NCBI RefSeq assembly: GCF_002288925.2
Contig: NW_022098067.1
Coordinates: 14,099-78,098 of the forward strand
Source of the DNA: Delphinapterus leucas
Lineage: Eukaryota > Chordata > Mammalia > Artiodactyla > Monodontidae
Reading direction: 5' to 3'
DNA: 64,000 nt
Positions 37,951 through 52,614 of this stretch are shown one piece after another (the first letter of the stretch is position 1; every line of letters begins with the position of its first letter). Below the pieces are notes generated by a model. It saw nothing but the letters and a program-made list of their open reading frames with translations, did no database searches and was not told where the DNA came from. Made by a program: the position numbers and the translations under genes.

Positions 37951-37964
37951 TGTTTCATAATCTC
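37951..37964. repeat. Left target-site duplication of the HNRNPK retrocopy
   Basis: TGTTTCATAATCTC, directly repeated at 40216-40229 with no mismatch. It abuts the poly(T) that represents the retrocopy's poly(A) tail. Confidence 0.93.
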
Positions 37965-40215
<2,251 letters not shown>

Positions 40216-40229
40216 TGTTTCATAATCTC
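40216..40229. repeat. Right target-site duplication of the HNRNPK retrocopy
   Basis: TGTTTCATAATCTC, identical to 37951-37964. It abuts the 5' UTR end of the retrocopy, so little or no 5' truncation occurred. Confidence 0.93.
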
Positions 40230-40239
40230 GTAAATGCAA

Positions 40240-40335
40240 ATAATAATAACTGGCCTATCTCCTGAGATCCTTATGAGGATCAATTGAGATAAAGCATATG
40301 AAAGTGCATTATAAACTGTAAAGTGCCACTTGGCT
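40240..40335 (+). repeat. MIR fragment
   Basis: ATGAGGATCAATTGAGATAA and GAAAGTGCATTATAAACTGT match the 3' part of MIR. It directly follows the HNRNPK retrocopy's target site, so the retrocopy inserted into a MIR. Confidence 0.65.
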
Positions 40336-42576
40336 GGATATTGTCCATTTTTAAAATTATTATTTGGGCATCTACCATAGACAATACTCAGTGTGGCAGG
40401 AGGCCATTGAGGGTACACTTCCTCTCCCCAAGCTTTACACATCACAGCCTTATCTAGACCATATGTATTAACAGATGGAAAACTGAGACCCAGAAAAGCT
40501 GATGGGCCCAAATGTCATCAGTGGTTAGGGGCAAACAGAGCCAATTAGACTCCAGCTATGTTGATTTTCATCACATGCCCTAACTAATCTACTTGCTCCT
40601 TCCCAGACTGTGACCTCCGGTTTTTCTCTGTTTATAAGTTGACCCCTTACCCAATGAGACCTAGCCTTTGCTGAAGGCCAGAGGGACTGCTTTCCCCCTC
40701 TCCCTTCTCTTCACCATCACAGAAAGAGCACAGGTTTGGGTATCCAGAAGAATCAGGTAATGAAAATAGAAAAAGAGATCATGTCAACAGTCCATAATCT
40801 CATCTTTGATAAGGAGGACAAAACAATGGATTAACTGGGAACCTGATGAAGAATCCAAAAAGCAAGTGTTTTACAATTAATTCAATTTAATACATACTTC
40901 TGAAATGCTGACTCTGCTCAAGTCACTGTGCTAGATTCTCATTAAGGCACAAAGCGTGGCTTTCAGGCAATTATAATAGTGGGGATGAAGAAATGAGAAA
41001 AGTGGGCAGGGGGAGCAATGCTACTGGAGTCTAGTGAAGACAAGGGGTGACATTTTAGTTTACATCCTACAATGCACAGGACAGCCCAACATGACAAAGA
41101 CCAGTCTGGCTCGAAATATCAGCAAGTGCCAAAGTTAAGAAACCTTAGTTAAAACACTTAGACATATTATAATGTATACACTGTACGTATAAGGTAGTAA
41201 TAAACTCTACCTATATGTGATATATGTGTGTAAAGTATCACAAATTCCAAAAGAATCTGTACTCATGAAAAATTTCAGTACATTAATGAAGAAAAATTAT
41301 GTCTGCTGGGTAATAAAGCAATAGAACACATATTCAGAGGATTTACAAACTTAGAGCTATAGATTACAATAGTTAATAAATTAAAATTGACAAAAAATGT
41401 ATAGCAAGTAACCTCCTAATACAGCTGTAAATGGATTTAAAATATGAGCAAAATGAAAATCTATAAAACTGTTGTAAAGGAACAGCTGAAGGGGGATGTA
41501 AAAAGGTATTCTATGCAAATGGAAATCAAAAGAAAGCTGGAGTAGCAATACTCATAAGAGAAAAAATAGACTTTAAAATAAAGACTGTTACAAGAGACAA
41601 AGAAGACACTATGTAATGATCAAGGGATCAACCCAAGAAGAAGATATAACAATTGTAAATATATATGAACCCTACATGGGAGCACCTCAATATATAAGGC
41701 AAATGTTAACAGACATGAAAGGAGAAATTGACAATAACACAATAATAGTGGGGGACTTTATTGCCCCATTTATGTCAATGGACAGATCATCCAGACAGAA
41801 ACCCATAATGAAACACAGGCCTTAAATGACACATTAATGACAAATTAACTTAATTGATATTTATAGAGCATTCTATCCAAAAGCATCAGAATACACATTC
41901 TTTTCCAGTGCACATGGAACATTCTCCAGAACACATCACATGCTGGGCCACAAAGCAAGCCTCAGTAAATTTAAGAAAATTGAAATCATATCAAGCATCT
42001 TTTCCTACCACAATGCTATGAGATTAGAAATCAACTAGAAAAACACAAACACGTGGAGGCTAAACAATATGCTACTAAACAACAATGGATCACTGAAGAA
42101 ATCAAAGAGGAAACCAAAAAATACCTAGAGACAAATGAAAATGAAAACATGATGATCCAAACCCTGTGAGACTCAGCAAAAGCAATTCTAAGAGGGAGGT
42201 TTATAGTGATACAAGCTTACCTCAGGAAATGAGAAAAATCTCAAATAAACAACCTAACCTTATACCTAAAGCAACTATAGAAAGAAGAACAAACAAAGCC
42301 CAAAGTTAGTAGAAGGAAAGAAATTATTAAGATCAGAGCAGAAATAAATGAAATAGAAAGGAAGAAAACAATAGCAAAGATCAATGAAACTAAAAGCTTC
42401 TTTGAAAAGATAAACAAAATTGATAACCCTTTAGCCAGACTCATCAAGACAAAAAAGGGAGAGGGCCCGAATCAATAAAATTAGAAATGAAAAAGGAGAC
42501 GTTACAACTGACACCACAGAAATACAAAGGATCATGAGAGACAAGCAACTATATGCTGATAAAATGGACAACCTAG

Positions 42577-42779
42577 GGGCTTCCCTGGTGGCGCAGTGGT
42601 TGAGAGTCCGCCTGCCGATGCAGGGGATGCGGGTTCGTGCCCCGGTCCGGGAGGATCCCACATGCCGCGGAGCGGCTGGGCCAGTGAGCCATGGCAGCTG
42701 AGCCTGCAAGGCCCGGAGCCTGTGCTCCGCAACGGGAGAGGCCACAGCAGTGAGAGGCCCGAGTACCGAAAAAAAAAAA
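42577..42779 (+). mobile_element. CHR-type SINE 7, nested in an L1
   Basis: Forward copy flanked by perfect 11-bp duplications ggacaacctag (42566-42576 and 42780-42790). It splits the L1 ORF2 reading of the element at 41480-46683. Confidence 0.96.
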
Positions 42780-43030
42780 GGACAACCTAGAAGAAATGGA
42801 CAAATTCTTAGAAAGGTACAATCTCCCAAGGCTGAACCAGGAAGAAATAGAGAATATGAACAGATCAATCACAAGTACTGAAATTGAATCTGTGATTTAA
42901 AAACTCTCAACAAATAGAAGTCCAGGATCACAGGTGAATGACGTCACAGGTGAATTCTACCAAACATTTAGAGAAGAGTTAACACCTATCCTCAAACTTC
43001 TCCAAATAATTGCAGAGGAAGGAACACTTC

Positions 43031-43886
43031 TTTTTTAAATTTTTCTATAAATATATAACTATATTTATTTTGAATATTAAATAGTTTTTAAATTACAAGC
43101 AGTTTATTGAATCACACTATGCATCAATATACAGTAAAAATCTTACAATTTAAAAATGTACACGATTGAAACTGAAAGTTCATTAACTATTATATTGCCG
43201 TGAACCTCTTACAACTGTGTTAAAGCACAACAGGGAAACCTCGGAGGTGGGATGGCCCCACGCGTCCTCATTTGCGGCTGGAATGAAGCAGTGGGTACTC
43301 ACAGCGGGCTGCTGTTACCGTCTATCTACGCCCGTGCCAACTTGAACTTAACCATGTTCCAGCCATTCAAATAACAGGTTGTTGGCGATTCAATACTGTC
43401 CACACATCTTTTAAGAATTAATTTACATACTAAAGAGTGTTTTACTTTTTGATAGCCAAAGCTTGGGCCAACCCCGTTACTAAGGAACGTTGTTTTTGAG
43501 ACTTACACCTGAAGTAACTGTGTACATCCATTCTTATTTTAAGGCTACTTCTCCTAAGGCTAATATTTTGAAGACCCTCGTAACTGAAGCCCGGCATCTC
43601 CAGCCTCACACTTGGTTCGCTTCTGGAATTTTCAGATGATGGGCTGAGTAGAGTAAAACCAGGACCTGCCTCCCTTGCACCTGGGCCCTCAGGACAAACG
43701 TACAGAAAGTCATTTACCCCACGAACACCCTGTGGAAAGTGTTAATAAAAGAAGGAGGCTTTGAAAGGGGATTCAGGGCAGCAAGACATACCAAGACCTT
43801 TCTTAGATAAACCCATTTTCATAGAAACAATCGCCTGTACACTCAAAAATAGAACAGATACTCTGTTCGCCATTCAGCTGAACTCA
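43031..43886 (-). pseudogene. 5'-truncated mRNA 3'-end retrocopy, source unidentified
   Basis: This block interrupts an L1 between GGAACACTTC and AACTCATTC, which are contiguous in intact L1 ORF2. It starts on the plus strand with a T-rich run and complements of AATAAA signals near 43065 and 43107, so it is the 3' end of a transcript copied in minus orientation. At its 5' end a short open frame (LNGEQSICSIFECTGDCFYE, then NGFI) ends at TAA (43803-43805), and the rest is UTR-like. I do not recognise the gene. No clear target-site duplication is visible and about two bases of L1 seem lost, which would fit an atypical insertion. Confidence 0.65.
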
Positions 43887-44882
43887 TTCTATGAGGCCAC
43901 AATCACCCTGATACCAAAATGAGTAAAAGATACCACACAGAGAAGAAAATTATAGACCAGTATCATTGATTAACATAGATGCAAAAATCCTCAACAAAAT
44001 ACTAGCAAACCGAATCCAACAATGCATTCAAAGGATCATACACCATGATAAAGTGGGATTTATCCCAGGGGTGCAAGGAATTTTTGATATCTGCAAATCA
44101 GTGTGATACACCACATTAACAAATTGAAGAAAAAAATCATACGATCAACAGACGCAGAAAAAGCTTTCGATAAAATTCCACATCCATTTATGATAAAAAT
44201 GCTCCAGAAAGTGGGCATAGAGGGAACCTCAACATAATAAAGGCCTTATATGACAAACCCACAGCTAATAACATCATACTCAACAGTGAAAAGCTGAAAG
44301 CATTTCCTCTAAGATCAGGAACAACACAGGGATGCCCACTCTTGCCACTTTTATTTAACATAGCTTTGGAAGTCCTAGCCATGGCAATCAGAGAAGAAAA
44401 AGAAATAAAAGGAATCCAAATTGGAAAGGAAGTAAAACAGTCACTGTTTGCAGATGACATGATACTATACATAGAAAATCCTAAAGACACTACCAAAAAA
44501 CTATTAGAGCTCCTCAATGAATTTGGTGAAGTTGCAGGATACAAAATTAATACACAGAAATCTCTTGCATTCCTATACACTAACAACAAAACCTCAGGAA
44601 GAGCAACTAAGGAAACACTCCCATTTACCATCACATCAAAAAGAATAAAATACCTAGGAATAAACCTACCTAAGGAGGCAAAGACTTGTACTCCAAAAAC
44701 TGTAAGACACTGATGAAAAAAATCAAAGATGATACAAACAGATAGAAAGATATACCATGTTCTTGGATTGGAAGAATCAATATTGTCAAAATGACTATAA
44801 TACCCAAGGCAATCTACAGATTCAATGAAATCCCTATCAAATTACAATGGCATTTTTTGTAGAACTAGAACAAAATAATTTT

Positions 44883-45121
44883 TTTAAAATAAATTTATCT
44901 ATTTATTTTTGGCTGTGTTGTGTCTTTGTTGCGGTGTGCGGGCTTCTCACTGCGGTGGCCTCTCCTGCCGCACAGCATGGGCCCTAGGCGTGCGGACCTC
45001 AGCAGTTGTGGCGCACAGGCTTAGCTGCTCTGTGGCATGTGGGATCCCCCGGACCAGGGCTCGAACCCACATCCCCTGCACTGGCAGGCGGACCCTCAAC
45101 CACTGCGCCACCAGGGAAGCC
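44883..45121 (-). mobile_element. CHR-related SINE nested in the L1
   Basis: Reversed copy with an AAATAAAT-type tail (plus-strand TTTATCTATTTATTTTTGGC) and head complement GGGCTTCCCTGGTGGCGCAG. Direct repeats of agaacaaaa, around 44867-44875 and 45122-45130, flank it. It differs in the body from the eight standard copies. Confidence 0.88.
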
Positions 45122-47434
45122 CAGAACAAAAGGATTTAAAAATTTGTATGGAAACACAAAAGACCCAAATAGATAAAGCAATCTTGAGAAAGAAAAACAG
45201 AACTGGAGGAATCAGACTCCCTGACTTCAGACTACTACAAAGCTACAGTAATGGTACTGTTACCAAAACAGAAATATAGATCAATGGAACAGGATATAAA
45301 CCCATGCACCTATGGTCACCTTATCTTTGATAAAGGGGGCAAGAATATACAATGGAGAAAAGACAGTCTCTTCAATAAGTGATGCTGGGAAAACTGGACA
45401 GCTACATGTAAAAGAATGAAATTAGAACATTCTCTAACGTCACACACAAAAATTAAGTCAAAGTGGATTAAAGACCTAAATGTAAGACTATAAAACTCTT
45501 AGAGAAAAACATAGGCATAAATTACAGCAATATCTTTTTGGATACATCTCCTAGAGTAACAGAAATAAAGACAAAAATAAATATATGGGACCTAATTAAA
45601 CTTAAAAGCTTTTGCACAGCAAAGAAAACCATAAACAAAATGAAAAGATAACCTACAGAATGGGAGAAAATATTTGCAATTGATGTGACCAACAAGAGAT
45701 TAACCTCCAAAATATACAAGTATTTCAATATTAAAAAAACAACCCAATCAAAAAATAGGCAGAAGATCTAAATAGACATTTCTCCAAAGAAGACATATAG
45801 ATGGCCAAAAGACACATGAAAAGATGCTCAACTTTGTTAATAATTACAGAAATGTAAATCAAAACTACAATGTGGTATCACCTCACACTGGTCAGAATGG
45901 CCATCATCAACAAGTCTACAAATAATAAATGCTGGAGAAGGTTTTGAGAAAAGGAACCCTCCTACTCTGCTGGTAGGAATATAAACTGGTACAGCCACTA
46001 TGGAGAATAGTATGGAGGTTCCTTAAAATACTAAAAATAGAGCTACGTGTAATCCTGCAATCCCAGTCCTGGGTATATATCTGGAGAAATCCATGATTTG
46101 AAATGATACATGCACCCAGCGTTCATTGCAGCACTATTTTCAATAGGCAAGACACTGAAGCAGTGTAAATGTCCATGGACAGATGAAAGGATAAAGAAGA
46201 TGTTGTATATATATACAATGGAATATTACCCAGCCATAAAAAAGAATGAAATAATGCCTTTTGCAGCTACATGGATGGACCCAGAGATTATCACACTAAG
46301 TGAAGTAAGCCAGATGGATAAAGACAAATATCATATGATATCATTTATATGTGGAATCTAAAAAATGATACAAATGAACTTATATACAAAATAGAAATAG
46401 ACCCACAGACACAGAAAACAAACTTATGGTTATCAAAGGGGAAAGTGAGGAGGGATAAATTAAGAGTTTTAGATTAACATATACACACTACTATATATAA
46501 AACAGATAACCAACATGGACCTACTGTATAGCACAGGGAGCTGTACTCAAATTTTTGTAATAACCTATAAGAGAAAAGAATCTGAAAAAGAATAGATATA
46601 CATGTGTGTATAACTGAATCACTTTGCTGTACACCTGAAACTAACACACATTGTAAATCAACTATACATCAATTAAAAAAAAAACAGCTGCAGGATGTAT
46701 TGGAACTGGTAATGAAAATAAACAGATCATATCAACAGGCTGTAACCTGCTCTTTGATAAGGAGGGCAAAGCAATGGAGTTTATTGATATTATAGACCTG
46801 CTGATAAATATTTAACTGCACTGTTTATCTTTGTGTAGCCAGGAGCCACTGCTGTGCCTGGCAGATAGGGCTCAACATATCTGTTGGCTAGATAAATGGG
46901 TGTCAGAGGGTTGTGTGGAACTCATCTAATGATCAGTTTTCATATTCTCTGAAATTTTCATTCTCTTTTACTAAAGAACAGCAATTAAATCATCAAGTTT
47001 GAGATGAAGTCACTGGTAACATTCTTGAACCTCTTTGCCAGTCCTGTGAGCTCCTTGGAGCAAGGTCATGTATGATTCATCTATGTATTCTCAGGCTTAG
47101 CAAGTGCCTGGCACATCTGGGACTTGATTCATATTTGTTGAACTTTTCTTTTTTTGTTTTACCCCACTGTTTTCACTCCCCATCTGCCTAAACCGATCCC
47201 CTCAGTCTTTCATTTTCAGGAGACACATTCACCTCTTCTTTGCTGACTGTCAAGGTAATCCAGCAGGAGCTGATGGGTGCTTTCATTTTCTACTGTCTTC
47301 ACCCCTTACTCTCCTTGACTCTCTTCTTCTCTGTCACTCTGTTCCCTAGTTTCAGGGGAATAGGTGTCTTTCTTCTTTTTATCATTTTGATGCTCTCAGT
47401 TGAACTGATGCTTCTCTCCCCTGAGACTGGACAC

Positions 47435-47640
47435 TGTAGTGCAGTGAAAGAAGAAAGGGGTGCTGGAGACCTTGTTTTATTATTGGATGTGTGACCTTGT
47501 ATGGGTTACTTAAGTTTTCTGGGAGTCAGTTTCTTTCTGTCAAATAAGAATGATAATAATAATAAACCTGTGCTAATATTTCAAAGGATCAATTGAGACA
47601 ATGCATATTAAAGCATTTTATAAACTCTGGACTACTTTTT
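47435..47640 (+). repeat. MIR SINE
   Basis: GGATGTGTGACCTTGTATGG, TCTGGGAGTCAGTTTCTTTC and AAGGATCAATTGAGACAATG are the MIR core and 3' part. Confidence 0.7.
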
Positions 47641-49624
47641 CAATTATTTGTAAATACTTTAAAGAGACATGTTTTTACTCTACAAATTTTTTAATTATGT
47701 AAAACTTAGAGTTTATCAGTAGAGATAAGTTTCCTTCTAAATTTGTCTCGCTGATATAAAATTTTGTCGCTGGAAAATCTGAAGTACAGACAGTCACATC
47801 ATTGGCCAAGAAGCCATTCATTTGAGGGGAGCTCACTAACCAGGGCTGTTTATATGAGGATGTTTCAGAGGCCAAAAATCAGAATGAATCATCCATCTCA
47901 CTGAACCCAAGAGAAACAGAGCTTATAAAATTAAAAACCCACATGTAGACAGTGGTTAAAATAGCCAAAGCTGTGCACAGTGTCCTTAAATTAAGTGTTT
48001 ATACCCATCTGAGGAGCCTACAGAGATCCATATTTATAAGCCGTAACCTGTGAAGATGTAAAGAACCTCGTCCTTAGTCAGAAGGAGGGTGTTCAGAAGA
48101 AATGGCAGTGAATCAGCAATCTTAGTACACCTTCTGCCTCTTTGTCTGAATTTGTAGTACGTAACAGAGAATCACTCTAAGTAAATACAATGCCTGTGTT
48201 GACTTTCAGTGATGCAACCTTAGAGCCAGATAAGAAAGATCCCCAGGGAGACTGAAGGAGGAAGACTTCCTCTTTAGCTGTGCAAGCTTTCCTCAAGCCC
48301 ACGGAACCCTGGGAAATGCTAGGTTCCAATGGTGCCATCTAATAGCAGAGGTTACTGATTTTATTGTCCCTCCTCCCCAAAGTGCTTTGCATTTCTTTTT
48401 CTTCATTGGCTCCTTTTCATGTCTTCAAATGCGCCCAGGTATTTCTCATCTTGAAAAAAGTCCTCATTTAACCCTGCTGCCTCTTCCAGCTATTATCTTA
48501 ACTCTTTGTTATTAACAAGATTCTCAAATGAATGACCTACATCTACCATTACCCTTTGCTCCACACCATTTGCCTTTTCACTCCTCGGGATCTGGGTTCA
48601 TTCCTTACTACGCCACTAAAACTACATCCCTTCATCATCCTGGCCAGTCAGTCCTGTTCTTCAGTCCTCAGTCTGGTGACCTCAGCAGCATTGTCCACTA
48701 TTGATCACTTATAGAAAAGATAATTCTCTTTTCCCTGGTTTATCTGGGGCTCCATTATAGGGATTCTGCCTCTGAAGTCAAGTAGACCTAGGTTAAAAAT
48801 TCTAGCTGGGAAAGAGAACGGTGTGGATTAAAGGAGCAGATGTCTATAAAATGCTTAGCAGGACACACAGTAACACATTGTAAATGATCATAACATGTCA
48901 GCTATTGTTATTATAATTATTAGAGTTTATTTTCACATCTTTCAGTGCCTCCTCCATGTGGGAGATTCTATAACCTATGAAGCCTCCGACTGTGATCCCT
49001 CCCCTGAGCACTGGCTTATTTCTATAAAACCCCACTAGAATTGTCATCACCTTAAATTCGACACATCTAAAATTGAGTCTTTCTTCATTTGTCCCATAAG
49101 TCTTTTGGATTTTCCTATCTATGTGGGCCATGCTGCTTCCTTTTCCATTGTTCTCACCAAATCAGTGTCCAAGTCCTGCTGGTGACTCCTTCAGGATGCC
49201 TCTTACATTCGCCCTTCTCTTCAATCCCTACTTGCATGTCTCTTAACCATATGTTTCTTTCCATTCGAATCTAGTATACATAACGTCTTTCAAATGTGAC
49301 AATTAGTGATTGACAGATGTTTTTAAATAAAGAATCCTATTTTGAGAATAAAACAGAATGTGGAGAAGCCTAGCAAACATTTTTGGGAAACCTGGATAGT
49401 CTAGAACCTCCTCCTTCTTTACCCTGAAGGTTGGGTAAAGATTGTGGCTCTTTACCCAACCCGCAGGCCAAGGGCCCAGGAGCACAGGAGCCGCCCCAAA
49501 GTGCTTTTCCTACTCACTCCAAATGCATTCCAGTCAGAGAGCATTCATTCATTCAAGTCAAAATTCAGCGTTCTCTTCGTAGTTCCATTGCACAGTCAGA
49601 GGTTATCTATGTGAGTGATAAGAT

Positions 49625-49760
49625 GGACTGAGCATCACGAGTCAGCAGACCCGGGTTGCAGTGGAGGGTCTGCTGGGCTGAGAGACCTGGGCCTAGCTTT
49701 CTTATCTCCAAAATGAAGGATTAGGACATGATCAACCCTTATGCTTATTCCATATGTAAA
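49625..49760 (+). repeat. MIR SINE
   Basis: GAGACCTGGGCCTAGCTTTC and TTATCTCCAAAATGAAGGAT preserve the MIR pattern of clinical-trace length. Confidence 0.55.
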
Positions 49761-50399
49761 ATGCTATTATTCTTCCAAGGTCTACAGCTGATTGTGATAT
49801 TCTTGATTTTATCGTTAAATTATATCATGTAAAACCCAGAATAATCAGAGAGATGCAAATATCATTTGGGTATGACTGGAGTTCCAGTCACCTCGAGGAA
49901 ATCTGGGATAACTTTAATATTTTGTCACCTATTATAAAGAGAAATCTATATGAATTAAACATATACATATATTTATATATATATGAAAGTCATATATACT
50001 TATGACTTTCAACTTACTATAGCTGAAGTTTATTTCTCTTCAAACAGAACATTTGAACGTACCAATGTACATTTATACACTGCAACAATCTCACGGTGAC
50101 TTTAAAAGACACTGCATTCCATCTTGCTTTGGAAACAAACTGTGTGGTTATTACATCCACAGCCTGAAATGTCTCATCAACAGGTTATTGTTGGTGATGG
50201 GGAATTCCAGGCTGGCAGGTGGGAGAGAACAGACTGGGAACTCTTTCATCATGGCCCCCAGGTTGCCATGATGGCTGTGGCTTGAAAGAATTCTTTGTTC
50301 TTTGTCCAGGCTTAGCAAGCACTTGGGGACTTTTGGTGACAGCTGGTAGGAGATCAGAGCCATGGGATTCTAGCTCTGGACAGCACCTTAGGAGGTGGT

Positions 50400-50600
50400 T
50401 AGGCAGGGAGGTTAGGAGCATGGGCTCTAGCAGAGGACAGTGTGGGTGTGGGTGTGAGCTTGAACCAGTTATCTTTTCTATGTCTAATAAAAAAGGAATA
50501 ATAATCCATACCTTACAGGGGTGTTGTAAGGAGTTGATAACAAAGAGCTTAGCATAGTAAGTACTGGACACACTGAAGTCGCTATGAATATCAGACAACA
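50400..50600 (+). repeat. MIR SINE
   Basis: TTAGGAGCATGGGCTCTAGC, then AATAATCCATACCTTACAGG and GTTGTAAGGAGTTGATAAC fit MIR. Confidence 0.7.
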
Positions 50601-51882
50601 CCTCATTTTAAAGAGGAGAAATAGAGGTTCAAAGTCCCAAGTTGGGTCAGTGGCAATTCCAGTGTTGAAAGGGTACCACTGCTGGCTCCTTCTAGCTCCT
50701 CCTAGACCTTTGGTATTACCTGCCCTACCACAATAGCTCATCAGATCAGAAATGGGAGAAGATGACAAGGTGATGGCTGAGCAGATACAAGTTCGCTTTC
50801 TTTAATCCCTTCCCTAACCACTCCTTTCTAAATGTCCCTTATATCTATGCCTCCCTTTCTATTCTGTTACCACCCTCGGTATTTACAGTCAAGATTTTGT
50901 CAAAGGATGTATTATCTTCACTTAGTCATGGCAATTTTTGAATGCTCACAGTTTGATAAACAGAAGGTTAAAAAAATTTTCTTTTGCTTTTTTAAGAAAA
51001 CAATTATAATTGCATGAAAGGGCATAATACCTTTGACTGCACTGTCTCCTTGCCTCTATCACAAACATTGATGCTACCAAAAGAGTAAGCTGTGTGCTGC
51101 ACTGGGGCACAAGTGCTACATGCATTGTATGGGCAGCAGAGTCTGACAAGGTTATCCCTCAGATGAAGCTGATGTCACCTTGCACGGTGTCCAGGCTTCC
51201 TGCTCTGCGCCTTGCCTATCACTCCTGGGTCAACGTTTACCGATTCCCCTTTGGTTTACTTTTTGGTTATAAACAATAAAAATAAAGTAAATAATCAATA
51301 AGGCTTAATATAAAAGATAATAATTAAAAATACCTCAGGTTGTTTCTAATCCTTAATCTGTTGTACATGTTTTTTGATTTCCACTCCTAAATATAGTAAC
51401 TGCCTTTTATTGAGTGCTTACTGCGTGTCTGGCACATTACTTGCCCAGTGTCACCTGATCAGTAAGAAGCATGGCCAGATTTAAACCAACTTAGCCTAAG
51501 TCTGAAGCCTGAGTTCCTGGGCTTTCCTTTCATTTGCCTTTGAAGATCAGATGCCCATTCATTATTGAAGCTGTTCCTAATTTATAAAAATCAGAAACAA
51601 TCCAGATGTTCATTAATTTGGGATTGGTTAAATAAGTTAGGACAGATCTATATATTAGGATAATATATACATACATAAAATAAAGATGAAAATTAAAATC
51701 CATTGACATGGCAACATGAGAGATTATTGAGTGAAAAAATGTACAAATCAGCACATCCAGCACATTACAAAATCCCACTTTTGTGGACATCCCTGTCTCC
51801 CTCCCATATTTACAATAAATCTCTACCCAGAGAAAAAGTCTGGATGGACATCCAATAACATGTTTAACAATGTGATTACTCT

Positions 51883-52110
51883 GTCTTATGAGCTGAATGT
51901 TTGTGTCTCCCCGTAATTCATCCCAAACCCCAATGTGATGGTGTGATGGTATTTGGATGGGACCAGTGGGAGGTAATTAGGGTTTGATGAGGTCATGAGG
52001 GTAGGGCTGATGGGATTAGTGCTCTTATAAAAAGAGACACCAGGGCGTTTTCTCTCTGTCTAAATGCGCACATGAGCACACAGCGAGATGGCAGCGCTGT
52101 TTGAATGTCC
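51883..52110 (+). mobile_element. MLT1-type MaLR LTR
   Basis: TATGAGCTGAATGTTTGTGT, then CCCCAATGTGATGGTGTGAT, GGGATTAGTGCTCTTATAAA and ACACAGCGAGATGGC follow the consensus order of an MLT1 LTR from the ERVL-MaLR group. It is an ancient solo or partial LTR with no internal genes seen. Confidence 0.8.
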
Positions 52111-52614
52111 CTCTCCCTCATCTAACCCTGAAGTATACAAAAGCAAGGGGACTATTGATCCATCTTTATAGCTCCAGTCACTACAACAGTTTTTAACACT
52201 CTGTATGAGCTCAACGACCACTTTTCCAATGAAGAAAAAAGAATAAAAAATAATGTCACACATGCATATGCCTGAGCCACCTCTGCCTATTCTGATGTGG
52301 TTGAATTCAGTCCCCAGTAAGGGGAGGAGTGGAGGTGAGAGTTGGGATGTTTCTCTTGCTGTCCAAGGAGAGAAGTAATTATGCTCTCTGAGAAGCCACA
52401 GAACGAGGAAACAAGGAACAATTTAATTTAAACTCATAAGATTTCCAACACATCTTCATGCTTAACCTTGGTCATTATCTGCTTCTACTAAGGGGGCTTC
52501 CAGCTTGGCCTTGCCCACGACTTCCCTCAGCCTCAGGAAGCCCAGCAACAGCCTCAGCATCATTCAAACACAAGAGTTGAAACAGGTGTCTTTTTACTAA
52601 TTTGTTTTACCATG

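Larger units (their letters stand above)
41480..46683 (+). mobile_element. 5'-truncated L1 with ORF2 remnants and three nested insertions
   Basis: Forward LINE-1 containing endonuclease-domain text near 41620-42000, reverse-transcriptase text near 44340-44710 ([20 protein letters not shown] and the catalytic FADD within [13 protein letters not shown]), the C-terminal region, and a 3' UTR ending ACATCAATTAAAAAAAAAAC near 46683. It is interrupted by the SINE at 42577, the retrocopy at 43031 and the SINE at 44883, and it also carries stops and shifts. It has no ORF1 and cannot move. Confidence 0.93.
46684..51882. other. MMP20 intron 6, scattered MIR only
   Basis: Between the L1 and the MaLR LTR only MIR-type copies are recognisable. 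No retrocopy or exon was seen. Confidence 0.4.
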
